Under the pieces are notes generated by a model that saw nothing but the letters and a program-made list of their open reading frames with translations, was not told the DNA's origin and did no database searches. This document shows, in pieces, positions 1 to 12,518 of a DNA stretch of 64,000 nt. Position 1 is the stretch's first letter. Every line of letters starts with the position of its first letter. The position numbers and the translations under genes are program-made. The stretch comes from Streptomyces sp. LBL (GTDB lineage Bacteria; Actinomycetota; Actinomycetes; Streptomycetales; Streptomycetaceae), in the NCBI RefSeq assembly GCF_029893585.1, contig NZ_JARXYX010000002.1:1-64000 (forward strand), written 5' to 3'.

Positions 1-72
1 GAAAGCTACCAGGCCGGACTCGAATTATGCGCCGGCCTCCTCTGGATCCGACACCTCGGATCACAGTCTTGA
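1..72 (+). CDS. 3' end of a gene entering from the left edge, possibly an IS5-type transposase tail
   Basis: A frame open from base 1 stops at TGA (70-72), giving 23 residues. The end, LELCAGLLWIRHL, has the alternating hydrophobic pattern with a late Arg and Leu that closes many IS5-type DDE transposases. A TTA codon lies at 25-27. Only the tail is visible, so the family call is a resemblance and the reading could be chance. Confidence 0.3.
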   Translation, partial: ESYQAGLELCAGLLWIRHLGSQS

Positions 73-85
73 TCACAACTCCACA

Positions 86-101
86 CAGGCCCTAGGGCCT
101 G
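86..101. repeat. Perfect 16-bp palindrome over the methyltransferase stop codon
   Basis: CAGGCCCTAGGGCCTG reads the same on both strands and contains the TAG stop of the PrmC-like gene (92-94). It could act as a small terminator or be a restriction-type palindrome. There is no U-tract on either side. Confidence 0.35.
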
Positions 102-898
102 GTGCCGATCACTACGTGGGCGTATTCCTCCTCCGAGACGGCCGGGCGGGTCCGCAAGCCGGCCCGGGTGAAGGCCTCGACGGCCGCCGGAGCCTGGCGC
201 TCGCTCGTCTCGACCAGCAGGCAGCCGCCCTGAGTGAGCCAGTCGGGTGCCTCGATCGCGACCCGGCGCAGGAGGTCCAGGCCGTCCGAGCCGCCGTCGA
301 GAGCGACCAGCGGCTCGTGGTCGCGCGCCTCGGCGGGCAGGAGTTTGACCTCGTCGGTGGGGACGTACGGCACATTGGCGGCGAGGATGTCCACACGGCC
401 GCGCAATCCGACGGGCAGCGCCTCGAACAGGTCGCCCGTGTGGACCTGCCCGTCGGCTTCGGGGATGTTGCGGCGGGCGCAGCGCACCGCCGCCGGGTCG
501 ATGTCGGCGGCGTGCAGTTCGACCGGGCCGAGTGCTGCGGCGAGGGCGGCGCCCACGGCGCCCGATCCGCAGCAAAGGTCCACGACGACGGCCGCGTCGG
601 GGACGTGGGCGAGGGCCTGCTCGACAAGGAACTCGGTGCGGCGGCGGGGTACGAAGACCCCGGGTTCCACCGCGATACGCAGTCCGCTGAACTCGGCCCA
701 GCCCAGGACGAGTTCCAGCGGCTCCCCGGTGATCCGGCGGTCCACCAGCGTGGCCAGTTCGCCCGGGGTGGGGGCGGCGGCGAGGAGCAGTTCCGCCTCG
801 TCCTCGGCGAAGACACAGCCTGCGGCACGCAGAGCGGCGACGACCAAGGCACGGGACGGCGTCGAGGAAAACGGAGGGAACGGAGGAAGTGGAGGCAT
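92..898 (-). CDS. PrmC/HemK-related protein N5-glutamine methyltransferase
   Basis: A 268-residue class I SAM methyltransferase of the PrmC-related branch. An N-terminal helical part (about 1-85) is followed by the Rossmann SAM fold with VVVDLCCGSGAVGAAL as motif I. The active-site loop is NVPYVP, where release-factor methylases have NPPY; the Val marks it as the PrmC-like paralogue and not the canonical release-factor enzyme beside prfA. The ATG at 898 follows a proline-rich start. A 15-bp inverted repeat (CCGAAAG-C-CTTTCGG, 903-917) sits just upstream on the leader and could fold over the ribosome-binding region. The substrate is unknown. It is divergent from the MarR gene. Confidence 0.85.
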   Translation of the reverse strand: MPPLPPFPPFSSTPSRALVVAALRAAGCVFAEDEAELLLAAAPTPGELATLVDRRITGEPLELVLGWAEFSGLRIAVEPGVFVPRRRTEFLVEQALAHVPDAAVVVDLCCGSGAVGAALAAALGPVELHAADIDPAAVRCARRNIPEADGQVHTGDLFEALPVGLRGRVDILAANVPYVPTDEVKLLPAEARDHEPLVALDGGSDGLDLLRRVAIEAPDWLTQGGCLLVETSERQAPAAVEAFTRAGLRTRPAVSEEEYAHVVIGTRP

Positions 899-1100
899 GG
901 AAGCCGAAAGCCTTTCGGGAGCCGTGGGGCGCTCCCGCGGTCACCTACGGCCGGTGATCCGCACCGGTTCGAGGGGAGAGCACCCGACCTGACACAGCGG
1001 TAATGGGTCTCACCTCCTCGGAACCTCATGGCCGGGACAACCCGCAGCCGGACGGTCACACTACCCCAACGACCAGTGCCGGAACGCCTCTCCAGGCCAA

Positions 1101-1115
1101 GTTGTATTATGCAAC
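1101..1115. promoter_or_regulatory. MarR-type operator
   Basis: GTTGTATTATGCAAC is a 15-bp palindrome with a single mismatched base pair, 22 bp before the MarR start codon. Its shape (TTG..AT.AT..CAA) is that of MarR-family operators, so autoregulation is likely. The AT-rich centre may double as a -10 region. Confidence 0.65.
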
Positions 1116-1136
1116 CACCAGGGCGAGGGAGATCCC

Positions 1137-1580
1137 GTGAACGTAACCGAAGCAGCGGTGGAGACCATCCAACGGGAGATGACCGCGTTTGCCCGCCGCG
1201 CCCGCGCCTCCGCCGGACGCATGCACCCCGAACTGTCGCTGGTGTCGTACACCCTGCTCGGGCACCTGGAGGAGGGCGGCGGTTGCCGCGCCACCGACCT
1301 GGCCGCCCACTACGCCCTGGACAAGTCCACGGTCAGCCGCCAGGTCACCGCCCTGGAGCGGGCCGGGCTCGTCGAGCGGCGCCGGGACCCGGAGGACCAC
1401 CGGGTGCAGGTGCTGCATCTGACGGAGGCCGGCCGACGGATCCTCGCCCAGGTCACCGTGAGCCGCCGCGCCGCCGTACGGGAGCGGCTGGTGGACTGGG
1501 CGGAGGAGGATCTGGAGTGGTTCGCCGCCTGTCTCGTCCGCTACAACGCGGGCTCGGGCGGGGAGGCCGGGGGCGCCTGA
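1137..1580 (+). CDS. MarR family winged-helix transcriptional regulator
   Basis: 147 residues with the MarR fold: dimerisation helices at both ends and a winged helix at about 55-105 (ATDLAAHYALDKSTVSRQV as the DNA-binding helices, then the wing RRRDPEDHRVQVLHLTEAG). The GTG start at 1137 has a purine-rich GAGGGAG six bases ahead. The palindrome at 1101-1115 is the probable operator. The neighbours on both sides (PrmC-like and GNAT) are on the other strand, so its only obvious target here is itself; the ligand cannot be told. Confidence 0.9.
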   Translation: MNVTEAAVETIQREMTAFARRARASAGRMHPELSLVSYTLLGHLEEGGGCRATDLAAHYALDKSTVSRQVTALERAGLVERRRDPEDHRVQVLHLTEAGRRILAQVTVSRRAAVRERLVDWAEEDLEWFAACLVRYNAGSGGEAGGA

Positions 1581-1639
1581 GCGCTCCCGGCCCAGCTCAC
1601 GGCCCAGTTCCCGGCCCACGCCCCGCCGCTCGACGAGCT

Positions 1640-2593
1640 CTACGACACCGGTGCCGCGGGTGTACGTCCCTTCAGCAGCCCTTCCGGTGCCCGGGCCGCC
1701 CCGAACGCCGTCGTCCGGCGCAGCCGGAAGCCCAGGGACTCGTAGAGCCGGATGGCGTTGGTGTTACCCGCGCCGGTGTGCAGGAACGGGGTCTCGCCGC
1801 GTTCCCGGATGCCGTGGGCGACGGCGAGGATCAGCCGGGTGGCGAGGCCCTCGCCGCGGACGACGGGGTCGGTGCAGACCCCGCTGATCTCGGTCCAGCC
1901 GGGCGGGTGCAGCCGCTCCCCCGCCATGGCGACGAGGGCGCCGCCGCGGCGGATGCCCAGGTAGGTGCCGAGTTCTATGGTGCGCGGGAGGAACGGGCCG
2001 GGCTGGGTGCGGGCGATCAGGTCGAGGATCTCGGGCACGTCGGCCGGGCCGAGCCGGACCGCCTCCGGATCCGGGGCGACGGCGAGTCCCTCGTCCACAT
2101 ACTGCACGCCCTCGAACCGGAAGGTGACCTCCCAGTCTTCGGGAACCTGTCCCTGGAACCCGAGCAGCGGAACCTCGCCGCCGGGGCCCGCGAGTGCCGC
2201 GGCGTCCGCCCAGTCGTCGGCGTCGGGCTCCTCGGGCAGGGCCAGCCACGGCGTGACGTCGACGGGGTAGCGCACCACCCGGCCGCGCCACTCGGCGAAG
2301 TGCGCGTGCGGGCCGGTCAGCGCGGCGTGGGCGGGGTGGTCGAGGACGTGGGACGCGCCGGTGGGCCCAGCCAGGCCTGACGGCGGACCTGACGCCCGCC
2401 GCGACGGAATATCCATGGTCGGCGGGACGACCGTGGTCGGAGGGACGTCCGTGGTCAATGGGACGTCCGTGGTCGGTGGAATGTCCTGTCCGTGGTCCGG
2501 CGGTGGAATGACCGTGGCCGACGGGACATCCGTGGCCGACGGGACGTCCGTGGTCGGCGTGATGTCGGTGGTTGGCGTGATCTCCATGGTCAT
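1640..2593 (-). CDS. GNAT family N-acetyltransferase with a repeat-expanded N-terminus
   Basis: 317 residues. The C-terminal half (about 180-300) is a FR47-like GNAT domain: ISGVCTDPVVRGEGLATRL is motif A with the acetyl-CoA loop, and NTNAIRLYESLGF is motif B. The first 65 or so residues are Pro/Thr/Asp repeats (PTTDI, PSATDV, PTTDV) encoded by an 18-bp tandem array. The start ATG overlaps the stop of the oxidoreductase upstream as ATGA (2590-2593), which supports translation through the repeat by coupling. If a later start is used the domain is unaffected. The substrate is unknown. Confidence 0.8.
   Translation of the reverse strand: MTMEITPTTDITPTTDVPSATDVPSATVIPPPDHGQDIPPTTDVPLTTDVPPTTVVPPTMDIPSRRASGPPSGLAGPTGASHVLDHPAHAALTGPHAHFAEWRGRVVRYPVDVTPWLALPEEPDADDWADAAALAGPGGEVPLLGFQGQVPEDWEVTFRFEGVQYVDEGLAVAPDPEAVRLGPADVPEILDLIARTQPGPFLPRTIELGTYLGIRRGGALVAMAGERLHPPGWTEISGVCTDPVVRGEGLATRLILAVAHGIRERGETPFLHTGAGNTNAIRLYESLGFRLRRTTAFGAARAPEGLLKGRTPAAPVS
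2399..2590. repeat. 18-bp imperfect tandem repeat inside the GNAT gene
   Basis: About ten imperfect copies of an 18-bp unit (GGGACGTCCGTGGTCGGC on the plus strand) fill the 5' end of the GNAT gene. The unit length is a multiple of three, so copy-number changes keep the frame and give the repeated (P/S)-T-T-D-V/I motif. Confidence 0.85.
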
Positions 2594-3516
2594 CGGGCGA
2601 CCTCGATCACGACCTTGCCGCGGGCGTGGCCGTCCTCGACCGTGCGCAGGGCGTCGTTCGCCCGGTCGAGCGGGAACGTCAGGGTGATGTGCGGGTCGAG
2701 GTCGCCCTTGACGACGAGGTCGGCCACTTCCTTCAGGACGGCGGCGTTGCGGGCCCGGGCCACGCGGGCGCCGCCGAGTCGCGCCACCTCCTCGGGCGGG
2801 GCCCCGGCGGTGATCAACCTGGTCCGGTCGGCGAGCAGTTCGGCGGCCTCGGCCAGCACTTCGCCGCCCACCAGGTCGTACACCCCGGTGACGCCGTCCG
2901 GCGCGACCGCCCGCACCCGCTCGGCCCAGCCCGGCCCGGACGGGACGTGCACGGCCCCGACCGCCTCGACGAAGTCCTTCTTGCCCTCGCTCGCGACGCC
3001 GACGACGCTCAGTCCGAAGGCCCGGGCGATCTGCACGGCCGCCGCGCCGACGCCGCCGCCCGCGCCGGTGACCAGCAGGGTCGCCCCGACGGGCAGGTCA
3101 AGCTGACGAACACCGTCGTAGGCGGTCGCGGCGGCGACCGGAAGGGTCGCGGCGCGGGCGAAAGACAGGCCGGCGGGCTTGTGGGCGGCGACCTCGGCGG
3201 GCAGCAGGGCGTACTCGGCGTAACCTCCGGCCACCGTGTTGCCGAAGACCTCGTCCCCGGCGGCGAACCCCTCGACGCCGTCGCCGGTCGCCTCGACGAC
3301 CCCGGAGACCTCGGCACCGAACACGGCCGGGAACACGCGCTCGCCGCTCTCCCCGGGGCGGCGGTAGCCGGCGCGCTGCTTCCAGTCGACGGGATTCACG
3401 CCCGCGGCACGCACCGAGACCAGGATCTGACCGGGGCCGGGGACGGGCCGGTCCACCTCGACGAGGGCCTCGGCCTCCGGGCCGCCGTACCGCGTGAAGA
3501 CGTACGCCTTGGGCAC
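2590..3516 (-). CDS. NADP-dependent zinc-type alcohol dehydrogenase/quinone oxidoreductase
   Basis: A 308-residue medium-chain dehydrogenase/reductase of the quinone oxidoreductase branch. The GroES-like N-domain has RAAGVNPVDWKQRAGY, and the NADP-binding Rossmann domain has LLVTGAGGGVGAAAVQIAR. No catalytic or structural zinc cysteines are present, as expected for NADPH:quinone reductases. I chose GTG 3516 because AAGGAGA lies about nine bases upstream on the minus strand; a longer reading to 3606 has no such site. It is followed, with ATGA overlap, by the GNAT gene. Confidence 0.88.
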   Translation of the reverse strand: MPKAYVFTRYGGPEAEALVEVDRPVPGPGQILVSVRAAGVNPVDWKQRAGYRRPGESGERVFPAVFGAEVSGVVEATGDGVEGFAAGDEVFGNTVAGGYAEYALLPAEVAAHKPAGLSFARAATLPVAAATAYDGVRQLDLPVGATLLVTGAGGGVGAAAVQIARAFGLSVVGVASEGKKDFVEAVGAVHVPSGPGWAERVRAVAPDGVTGVYDLVGGEVLAEAAELLADRTRLITAGAPPEEVARLGGARVARARNAAVLKEVADLVVKGDLDPHITLTFPLDRANDALRTVEDGHARGKVVIEVAR

Positions 3517-3752
3517 TGTTCCCACTCTCCTTCGCTTCCGCCGGACACCGGTTGTCACGCTCCGAGGATGCCTGTCCTGGCCACCGGATGCGGCACCAGT
3601 CGGCAAGGAAGATCGGCGCCTCGCTATTCCCGGCGCGCGGGAGAGTTCATACGGCCTTCACGATCCCGGAGAGGGCCGGGCACCGGACATGCCTGACATG
3701 CACGTACGGTTGACCGCGTAAGCAACCACCCCCGTTGTCACGCTGGAATCGC

Positions 3753-4350
<598 letters not shown>

Positions 4351-4358
<8 letters not shown>

Positions 4359-5121
4359 CACATCGACTTCCCCCGCCTTCACTCCGCCGAGCCGGTTCGC
4401 CGTGCCCGGACGGATCGCCGTGAGCAACGAGGTCGTGGCGAGGTGGCAGACCGCCACCCTCACCGAGATCCGGCGGGAGACCCCGCGCGCCTCCACGTTC
4501 CGCTTCGCGGTGCCCGCGTGGGCGGGGCATCTGCCCGGGCAGCACCTGATGCTGCGGCTGACCGCGGAGGACGGCTATGTGGCCCAGCGCCACTACTCCA
4601 TCGCTTCCGCGCCCGACGACTCCGGTCACATCGAGCTCACTCTCGACCATGTCGAGGGCGGCGAGGTCTCCGGCTGGTTCCACTCGGTGGCCGAGCCCGG
4701 GGACGAGGTCGAGGTGCGCGGCCCGCTGAGCGGCTTCTTCGCCTGGCCCGGTGACCGGGCCGCGCTGCTGGTCGGCGCCGGCTCCGGGGTCGTACCGCTG
4801 ATGTCGATGGTGCGGCACCACCGGGCGCGTGGGCTGTCCGTGCCGCTGCGGATGCTGGTGTCGGCGCGCAGCCCCGAGGAGCTGATCTACGCACGGGAGT
4901 TGGGCGCGGAGACGACGCCCGTGTTCACGCGGAGCGCGCCGGAGGGTGCAGCGGTGGGACGTATGGCGGCCACACATGTGGCGGCGCTCCTGGCCGAGCA
5001 GCCTCCTGGTGGGTGGGAGGCCTATGTGTGCGGCTCCAACGCCTTCGCCGAACACGCCTCACGACTGCTGGTGTCGGTCGGCCAGCCCGTGGACCGCATC
5101 CGCATCGAACGCTTCGGCTGA
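4351..5121 (+). CDS. FAD/NAD-binding ferredoxin-reductase-type oxidoreductase
   Basis: 256 residues with the ferredoxin-NADP reductase fold. The FAD motif is RHYSIASAPDD and the NAD motif is LLVGAGSGVVPLMSM. YVCGSNAFAEH near the C-terminus is the conserved Cys-Gly region. It ends with no 2Fe-2S domain. The GTG at 4351 overlaps the stop of the molybdenum protein (4356-4358), and a GGAGG element at 4331-4336 serves it. Inferred role: electron supply to, or acceptance from, the molybdopterin protein. Confidence 0.85.
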
Positions 5122-5180
5122 CGGCCGGGACCCCCGACATCCCCTGACCGATTCCCGTGGCTACCCCTTACCGATTCCCG

Positions 5181-5342
5181 CGTCCCGTGCCACCGGGCGT
5201 TTCGCCCGTCCCGTGCCACCCGGCGTTTCGCCCGTCCCGTGCCGCGGCGGTGTTTCGCCGCGTCCCTCGTCACCCGGTGTTTCGCCGCGTCCCTCGTCGC
5301 CCGGTGTTTCGCCGCGTCACTCGTCGCCCGGTGTTTCGCCGC
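5181..5342. repeat. Six-copy 26/27-bp tandem repeat in an intergenic region
   Basis: The 564-bp stretch between the FAD reductase and the esterase holds six tandem copies of a 26-27-bp unit ending in GTGTTTCGCCGCGTC. The downstream copies are nearly identical and the upstream copies more diverged (CGGGCGTTTCGCCC form), as in slippage-expanded arrays. No gene is supported here: the open frames only translate the repeat. Confidence 0.85.
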
Positions 5343-5685
5343 GTCCCGGCCGGGCACGCCAAACCGGCGGCCCCGGGCGCGGGCATGGGTGAACATTCCC
5401 GGCGAAGGGGACACGCCGCAGGGCTTGACCGCATCCGGAAGACGCCCGTGATACGTCCGACCCTCCCCCGTCCTCCCCCACCCACGCCCCCTCATGAGCA
5501 GCGTCCGCCCCTCCGCGACAGCAGCCGCGCAGCCGAGCAACAGCGCGTCGGGGCCGGCGCTCCAGCGGCAGAAGCAGAAGTCATGCCGACGCCGACGCGT
5601 GACCGAGGCGGCGATCTGGCGAGACGTCCGACCACCCACGTACGGTGTGATCATCCGCACTCGCTCTTCACAAAGGCGGTCCCAC

Positions 5686-6654
5686 ATGGCCCTGTTCGAC
5701 CTTCCCCTCGACGAGCTCCAGGAGTACCGCAGCGCGTCGCCCGAGCCGGAGGGTTTCGACGCGTTCTGGTCCAAGACGCTCGAAGAGGCCCGCGCGCACG
5801 ACCTGGACGCCCGCTTCGAGCTCGTCGACACGGGCCTGACCACGGTGAAGGTGTACGACGTGACGTTCGCCGGGTTCGGTGGGCACCCGGTGAAGGGCTG
5901 GTTCACCCTCCCCGCCGAGGTCTCCGCACCGATCCCGGTGGTGGTGGAGTTCGTCGGGTACGGCGGCGGGCGCGGGCTGCCGCACGAGCATCTGCTGTGG
6001 GCGTCGACGGGCCGGGCGCACCTCGTGATGGACACCCGGGGCCAGGGCAGCGCCTGGGGCGGCGGTGGTGGCACCGCGGACCCGGTGGGCGGGGCGCCCT
6101 CGTACCCGGGTTTCATGACTCGGGGCATCGACGACCCTGAGAACTACTACTACCGCCGGGTGTACACGGACGGGGTCCGTGCGGTGGAGGCGGCCCGCTC
6201 GCATCCGCTGGCCGACGCGGCGCGCACGGTGGTCCTCGGCAGCAGCCAGGGCGGCGGCATCTCGATCGCGGTGGGCGGCCTCGTCCCGGACCTGGCGGCG
6301 GTCGCACCGGACGTGCCGTTCCTGTGCGACTACCCGCGCGCGGCGACCCTGACGGACCGTCACCCGTACCGGGAGATCGGCCTCTACCTCAAGACGCACC
6401 GAGGCCACACCGCGGAGGCCCTGCACACCCTCTCCTACTTCGACGGCGTGCACTTCGCGACCCGTGGCCGCGCTCCCGCACTGTTCTCGGCGGCCCTGGA
6501 GGACCAAACCTGTCCGCCGTCCACCGTGTTCGCGGCGTTCAACGCCTGGGCGCACGAGAAGAAGGCGATCGAGGTGTACGACTTCAACGACCACGAGGGC
6601 GGTGGCCCGTTCCAGGAGGCGGCCAAACTGCGCTGGCTGCGGTCGTACGCCTGA
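5686..6654 (+). CDS. Acetyl xylan esterase/cephalosporin-C deacetylase family hydrolase
   Basis: 322 residues of the AXE1 (carbohydrate esterase 7) alpha/beta hydrolase family. The N-terminal FDLPLDELQEYR and the DFDAFW-like region open the domain, RGQGS is the oxyanion-side motif, and VVLGSSQGGGISIA is the nucleophile elbow (GxSQG). The Asp and His lie in the EDQTCPPSTVF and NDHEGGG regions. The predicted substrate is acetylated xylo-oligosaccharides or similar esters. There is no signal peptide, so it acts in the cytoplasm. ATG 5686 follows AAAGG. It stands alone. Confidence 0.88.
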   Translation: MALFDLPLDELQEYRSASPEPEGFDAFWSKTLEEARAHDLDARFELVDTGLTTVKVYDVTFAGFGGHPVKGWFTLPAEVSAPIPVVVEFVGYGGGRGLPHEHLLWASTGRAHLVMDTRGQGSAWGGGGGTADPVGGAPSYPGFMTRGIDDPENYYYRRVYTDGVRAVEAARSHPLADAARTVVLGSSQGGGISIAVGGLVPDLAAVAPDVPFLCDYPRAATLTDRHPYREIGLYLKTHRGHTAEALHTLSYFDGVHFATRGRAPALFSAALEDQTCPPSTVFAAFNAWAHEKKAIEVYDFNDHEGGGPFQEAAKLRWLRSYA

Positions 6655-6681
6655 GGGACCAGCTACTTCCGAGGAAGCCCT

Positions 6682-6724
6682 GAGACCTCCTCCGAGACCT
6701 CCTCCGAGACCTCCTCCGAGGTCC
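6682..6724. repeat. 12-bp tandem repeat
   Basis: Three full copies of GAGACCTCCTCC plus a partial fourth lie between the esterase and the serine hydrolase genes. The complementary strand reads GGAGGAGG, so it can imitate ribosome-binding sites. Confidence 0.85.
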
Positions 6725-6820
6725 GCACGAAACCTTCCCTCCCATCCGACCAGTCGGTATGTTCAGGGAGTCCGGGCCGCGTGATCGCGGGCCGGGCTTC
6801 CGGCGGACGACGGAGGGTCC

Positions 6821-7987
6821 ATGTCCCAGCAGGAGCCCCAGGTTGACGGCCACTGCGACGAGCGCTTCGCCTCGGTGCGCAGGGCATTCGAGGAGAACTT
6901 CCGGGACCGCGAGGAGATCGGTGCCGCGGTCTGCGTCACGGTCGACGGCGAGACGGTGGTGGACCTGTGGGGTGGTCGGGCCGACGCGGCGGGCACCCGC
7001 TCCTGGGAGCGGGACACCCTGGTCAACGTGTGGTCGACGACGAAGGGGCCGGTGGCCCTGTGCGCTCACATCCTCGCCGACCGCGGCCTGCTCGACTTCG
7101 ACGAGCCGGTGACCACGTACTGGCCGGAGTTCGCTGCGGCCGGCAAGGAGAAGGTCCTCGTACGTCATCTGCTGTCGCACCGGGCCGGGCTGGCCGGCCT
7201 GCGGGAGCCGCACTCGCTCGCCCAGCTCTACGACTGGGACCTGACGACGCGACGGCTGGCCGCTGCGAAGCCCTGGTGGGAGCCGGGCACACGGTCGGGG
7301 TACCACGCGATGACCTACGGCTTCCTGGTCGGGGAGGTCGTGCGACGAGTCTCGGGGCTGCTGCCGGGTGCGTTCCTGGAGCGGGAGGTGACCGGGCCGC
7401 TCGGCATCGATTTCACCATCGGGCTGCCGGAGAAGGAGGCCGGGCGGGTGGCCGAGCTGGTGCAGCCGCCCGTCGAGGCGACCAGCGAACAGGCGGCGAA
7501 CTTCAGCCGGTTCACGCCTGCCGCGCTCGCCGCCCTGACCAACCCCGGGGTCAGTGCGACCGCAGCCAACACGCCCGAGTGGCGGGCCGCCGAGGTTCCC
7601 GCCGCCAACGGCCACGGCACCGCGCGGGCCGTCGCCGGGCTCTACGGGATCCTCGCGGGCCGGGGGGTGTACGGCGGTCACCGTGTCCTCTCCGCCGAGG
7701 CCGCCGAGCGGGCTCGCGAGGGGCAGGGCAGCTGCCGTGACCTGGTGCTGGGCGCCGGTTTCGAGGGCGAGACCGAGATCGGGCTCGGCGTGTGGCTCAG
7801 CGGCACGAACGGCTCGTACGGACCCAATCCGCGGGCCGTCGGTCACGACGGCTTCGGCGGCTCCTGCGGGCTGGCCGACCCGGAGGCCGGGGTGTCTCTG
7901 GGCTATGTGATGAACCGTATGGGCTCCCATATCGCCGACGACCCTCGAAAAACGGCCCTCGTGGACGCCCTGTACAGCGTCTTGTGA
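6821..7987 (+). CDS. Serine hydrolase, class C beta-lactamase/penicillin-binding fold
   Basis: 388 residues of the beta-lactamase-related serine hydrolase (EstB-like) family. S72-T-T-K75 (VWSTTKGPVAL) supplies the nucleophile and general base, and SGYHAMTYG gives the Tyr of the YxN element, here YHA. The C-terminal GHDGFGGSCGLADPEAG holds the HxG-type third motif. It has no signal peptide, so it is more likely an intracellular esterase or lactonase than a resistance enzyme. The ATG at 6821 follows GGAGGGTCC. The gene stands alone. Confidence 0.88.
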   Translation: MSQQEPQVDGHCDERFASVRRAFEENFRDREEIGAAVCVTVDGETVVDLWGGRADAAGTRSWERDTLVNVWSTTKGPVALCAHILADRGLLDFDEPVTTYWPEFAAAGKEKVLVRHLLSHRAGLAGLREPHSLAQLYDWDLTTRRLAAAKPWWEPGTRSGYHAMTYGFLVGEVVRRVSGLLPGAFLEREVTGPLGIDFTIGLPEKEAGRVAELVQPPVEATSEQAANFSRFTPAALAALTNPGVSATAANTPEWRAAEVPAANGHGTARAVAGLYGILAGRGVYGGHRVLSAEAAERAREGQGSCRDLVLGAGFEGETEIGLGVWLSGTNGSYGPNPRAVGHDGFGGSCGLADPEAGVSLGYVMNRMGSHIADDPRKTALVDALYSVL

Positions 7988-8033
7988 CGTCACCAGCCGT
8001 CACCGGCTATCACCAGCTGTCACCGGCTGTCGC
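7988..8033. repeat. Short degenerate repeat after the serine hydrolase gene
   Basis: Four degenerate copies of a 10-11-bp CACCRGCYGT unit follow the stop codon. The 204 bp up to the methyltransferase stop hold no supportable gene. Confidence 0.6.
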
Positions 8034-8191
8034 GAGCGATGGATGTACAGCGGGATCAATCCTCCGCGCGGCTCGTAGCCGGTCATCTCGGGCGAAAAGG
8101 ACCACACCGCGTCCTGGGGTCCTGGGCGATCGCGAACGGCGCCTCGAAGAGGCAGTGAGCAAGCACGACCCCTCCGACGGCCGCCGGACGG

Positions 8192-8917
8192 CTACGGCAG
8201 CCGACGCGCCACGACCAAGCGGACCCGCGGGCTGCCGTCCCGGCGTCGCCCGAACTCGGGCAGCGCCTGGAGCTCGACATCGAACCCGGCACATTCCAAC
8301 TCCCTGCGTACGTCGGCCATCCGGAAGGCCCGGTAGTACATGACGAACGGAGGCCGCCACACGGCGTTGCGCACCCGCATCACCGCGTCGAAGGCCAGCA
8401 GCATCCAGGAGGCGCGGGACGCGGGCGGCGGCGGGGCGACGACGGGGAAGGCGAAGCAGCCGCCCGGCCGTAGCACCGAGTGGACCTGGGCGAACAGGCC
8501 CGGCAGTTCGCGCGGCCGAAAGTGCCCGAAGGCCCCGAAGCTCACGACCAGGTCGAAGGCGGGTCCGAACGGCAGGGCCCGGGCGTCCGCGCGCACCCAG
8601 GAGACACGCCGGCCGTCGGGCCGTACGTGCTCCCGGGCCACCGCCAGCATGCCCGCGCTGAAGTCGACCCCGGTCACGCCGTTCCGGCACACCCGCGCCA
8701 GCACGTCCACCCCGGCGCCGGTGCCGCAGCACAGGTCGAGACCGGCGTCGAAGGGACCGGTGCGGCGCAGCGCCGAGGCGACGGCGTCGAGCACCGACTC
8801 CGGTGTACGGAAGGGCGTGTGGTCGAACTTCGGAGCGAGCAGGTCGTAGCCGCGCTCGACGGACGACAGCGCCTGCACGGCGAGTTCACGGAGACGGGGA
8901 CCTTCGGGGCTGAACAT
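8192..8917 (-). CDS. Class I SAM-dependent methyltransferase
   Basis: 241 residues from ATG 8917. The methyltransferase-11 type core shows GLDLCCGTGAGVDVLA (motif I, SAM binding), GVDFSAGMLAVAREH (acidic loop), RADARALPFG (motif II) and LRPGGCFAFPV (motif V). A reading to 8974 adds Arg-rich residues without a ribosome site. The C-terminal part (about 165-241) is a substrate cap with FDAVMRVRNAVWRPPF. The substrate is not identifiable and no biosynthetic neighbour helps. Confidence 0.85.
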   Translation of the reverse strand: MFSPEGPRLRELAVQALSSVERGYDLLAPKFDHTPFRTPESVLDAVASALRRTGPFDAGLDLCCGTGAGVDVLARVCRNGVTGVDFSAGMLAVAREHVRPDGRRVSWVRADARALPFGPAFDLVVSFGAFGHFRPRELPGLFAQVHSVLRPGGCFAFPVVAPPPPASRASWMLLAFDAVMRVRNAVWRPPFVMYYRAFRMADVRRELECAGFDVELQALPEFGRRRDGSPRVRLVVARRLP

Positions 8918-9031
8918 CCGCGTCAGCTTAGGGGAGCCCGCCGACCGAGGATCGCGAGAACGCGCTCGCACCACCGCGGGTTCTCCGTCTCGAAGGCGGC
9001 GTGAAAGCCGATCCCGGACGCGTTCGACGCG

Positions 9032-12334
<3,303 letters not shown>

Positions 12335-12518
12335 CGCGGTTCGGCACGCGGCCCGCTGAAGTCCTCCAGCGCCTTCACCCTAAACCTGTGGTGACTGGCA
12401 TCACAACATCAGTCGGCCGCCCAGGCGGAGTCCCGTCGACCGGATGCACCCTCGGAGATGTCGTGAGCTGTCCTGAGCTGTCGAGTGGTGTCGCGAGGTG
12501 TCGGGAGACCACGCAGGG

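Noticed and set aside
1..91. tRNA gene at the left edge
   Set aside because: A GGACTCGAATT-like T-loop string is present but no cloverleaf can be built around it.
5239..5451. Short frame translating RCFAASLVA repeats
   Set aside because: It exists only because a 27-bp repeat unit has no stop; there is no ribosome site and the flanks are non-coding.
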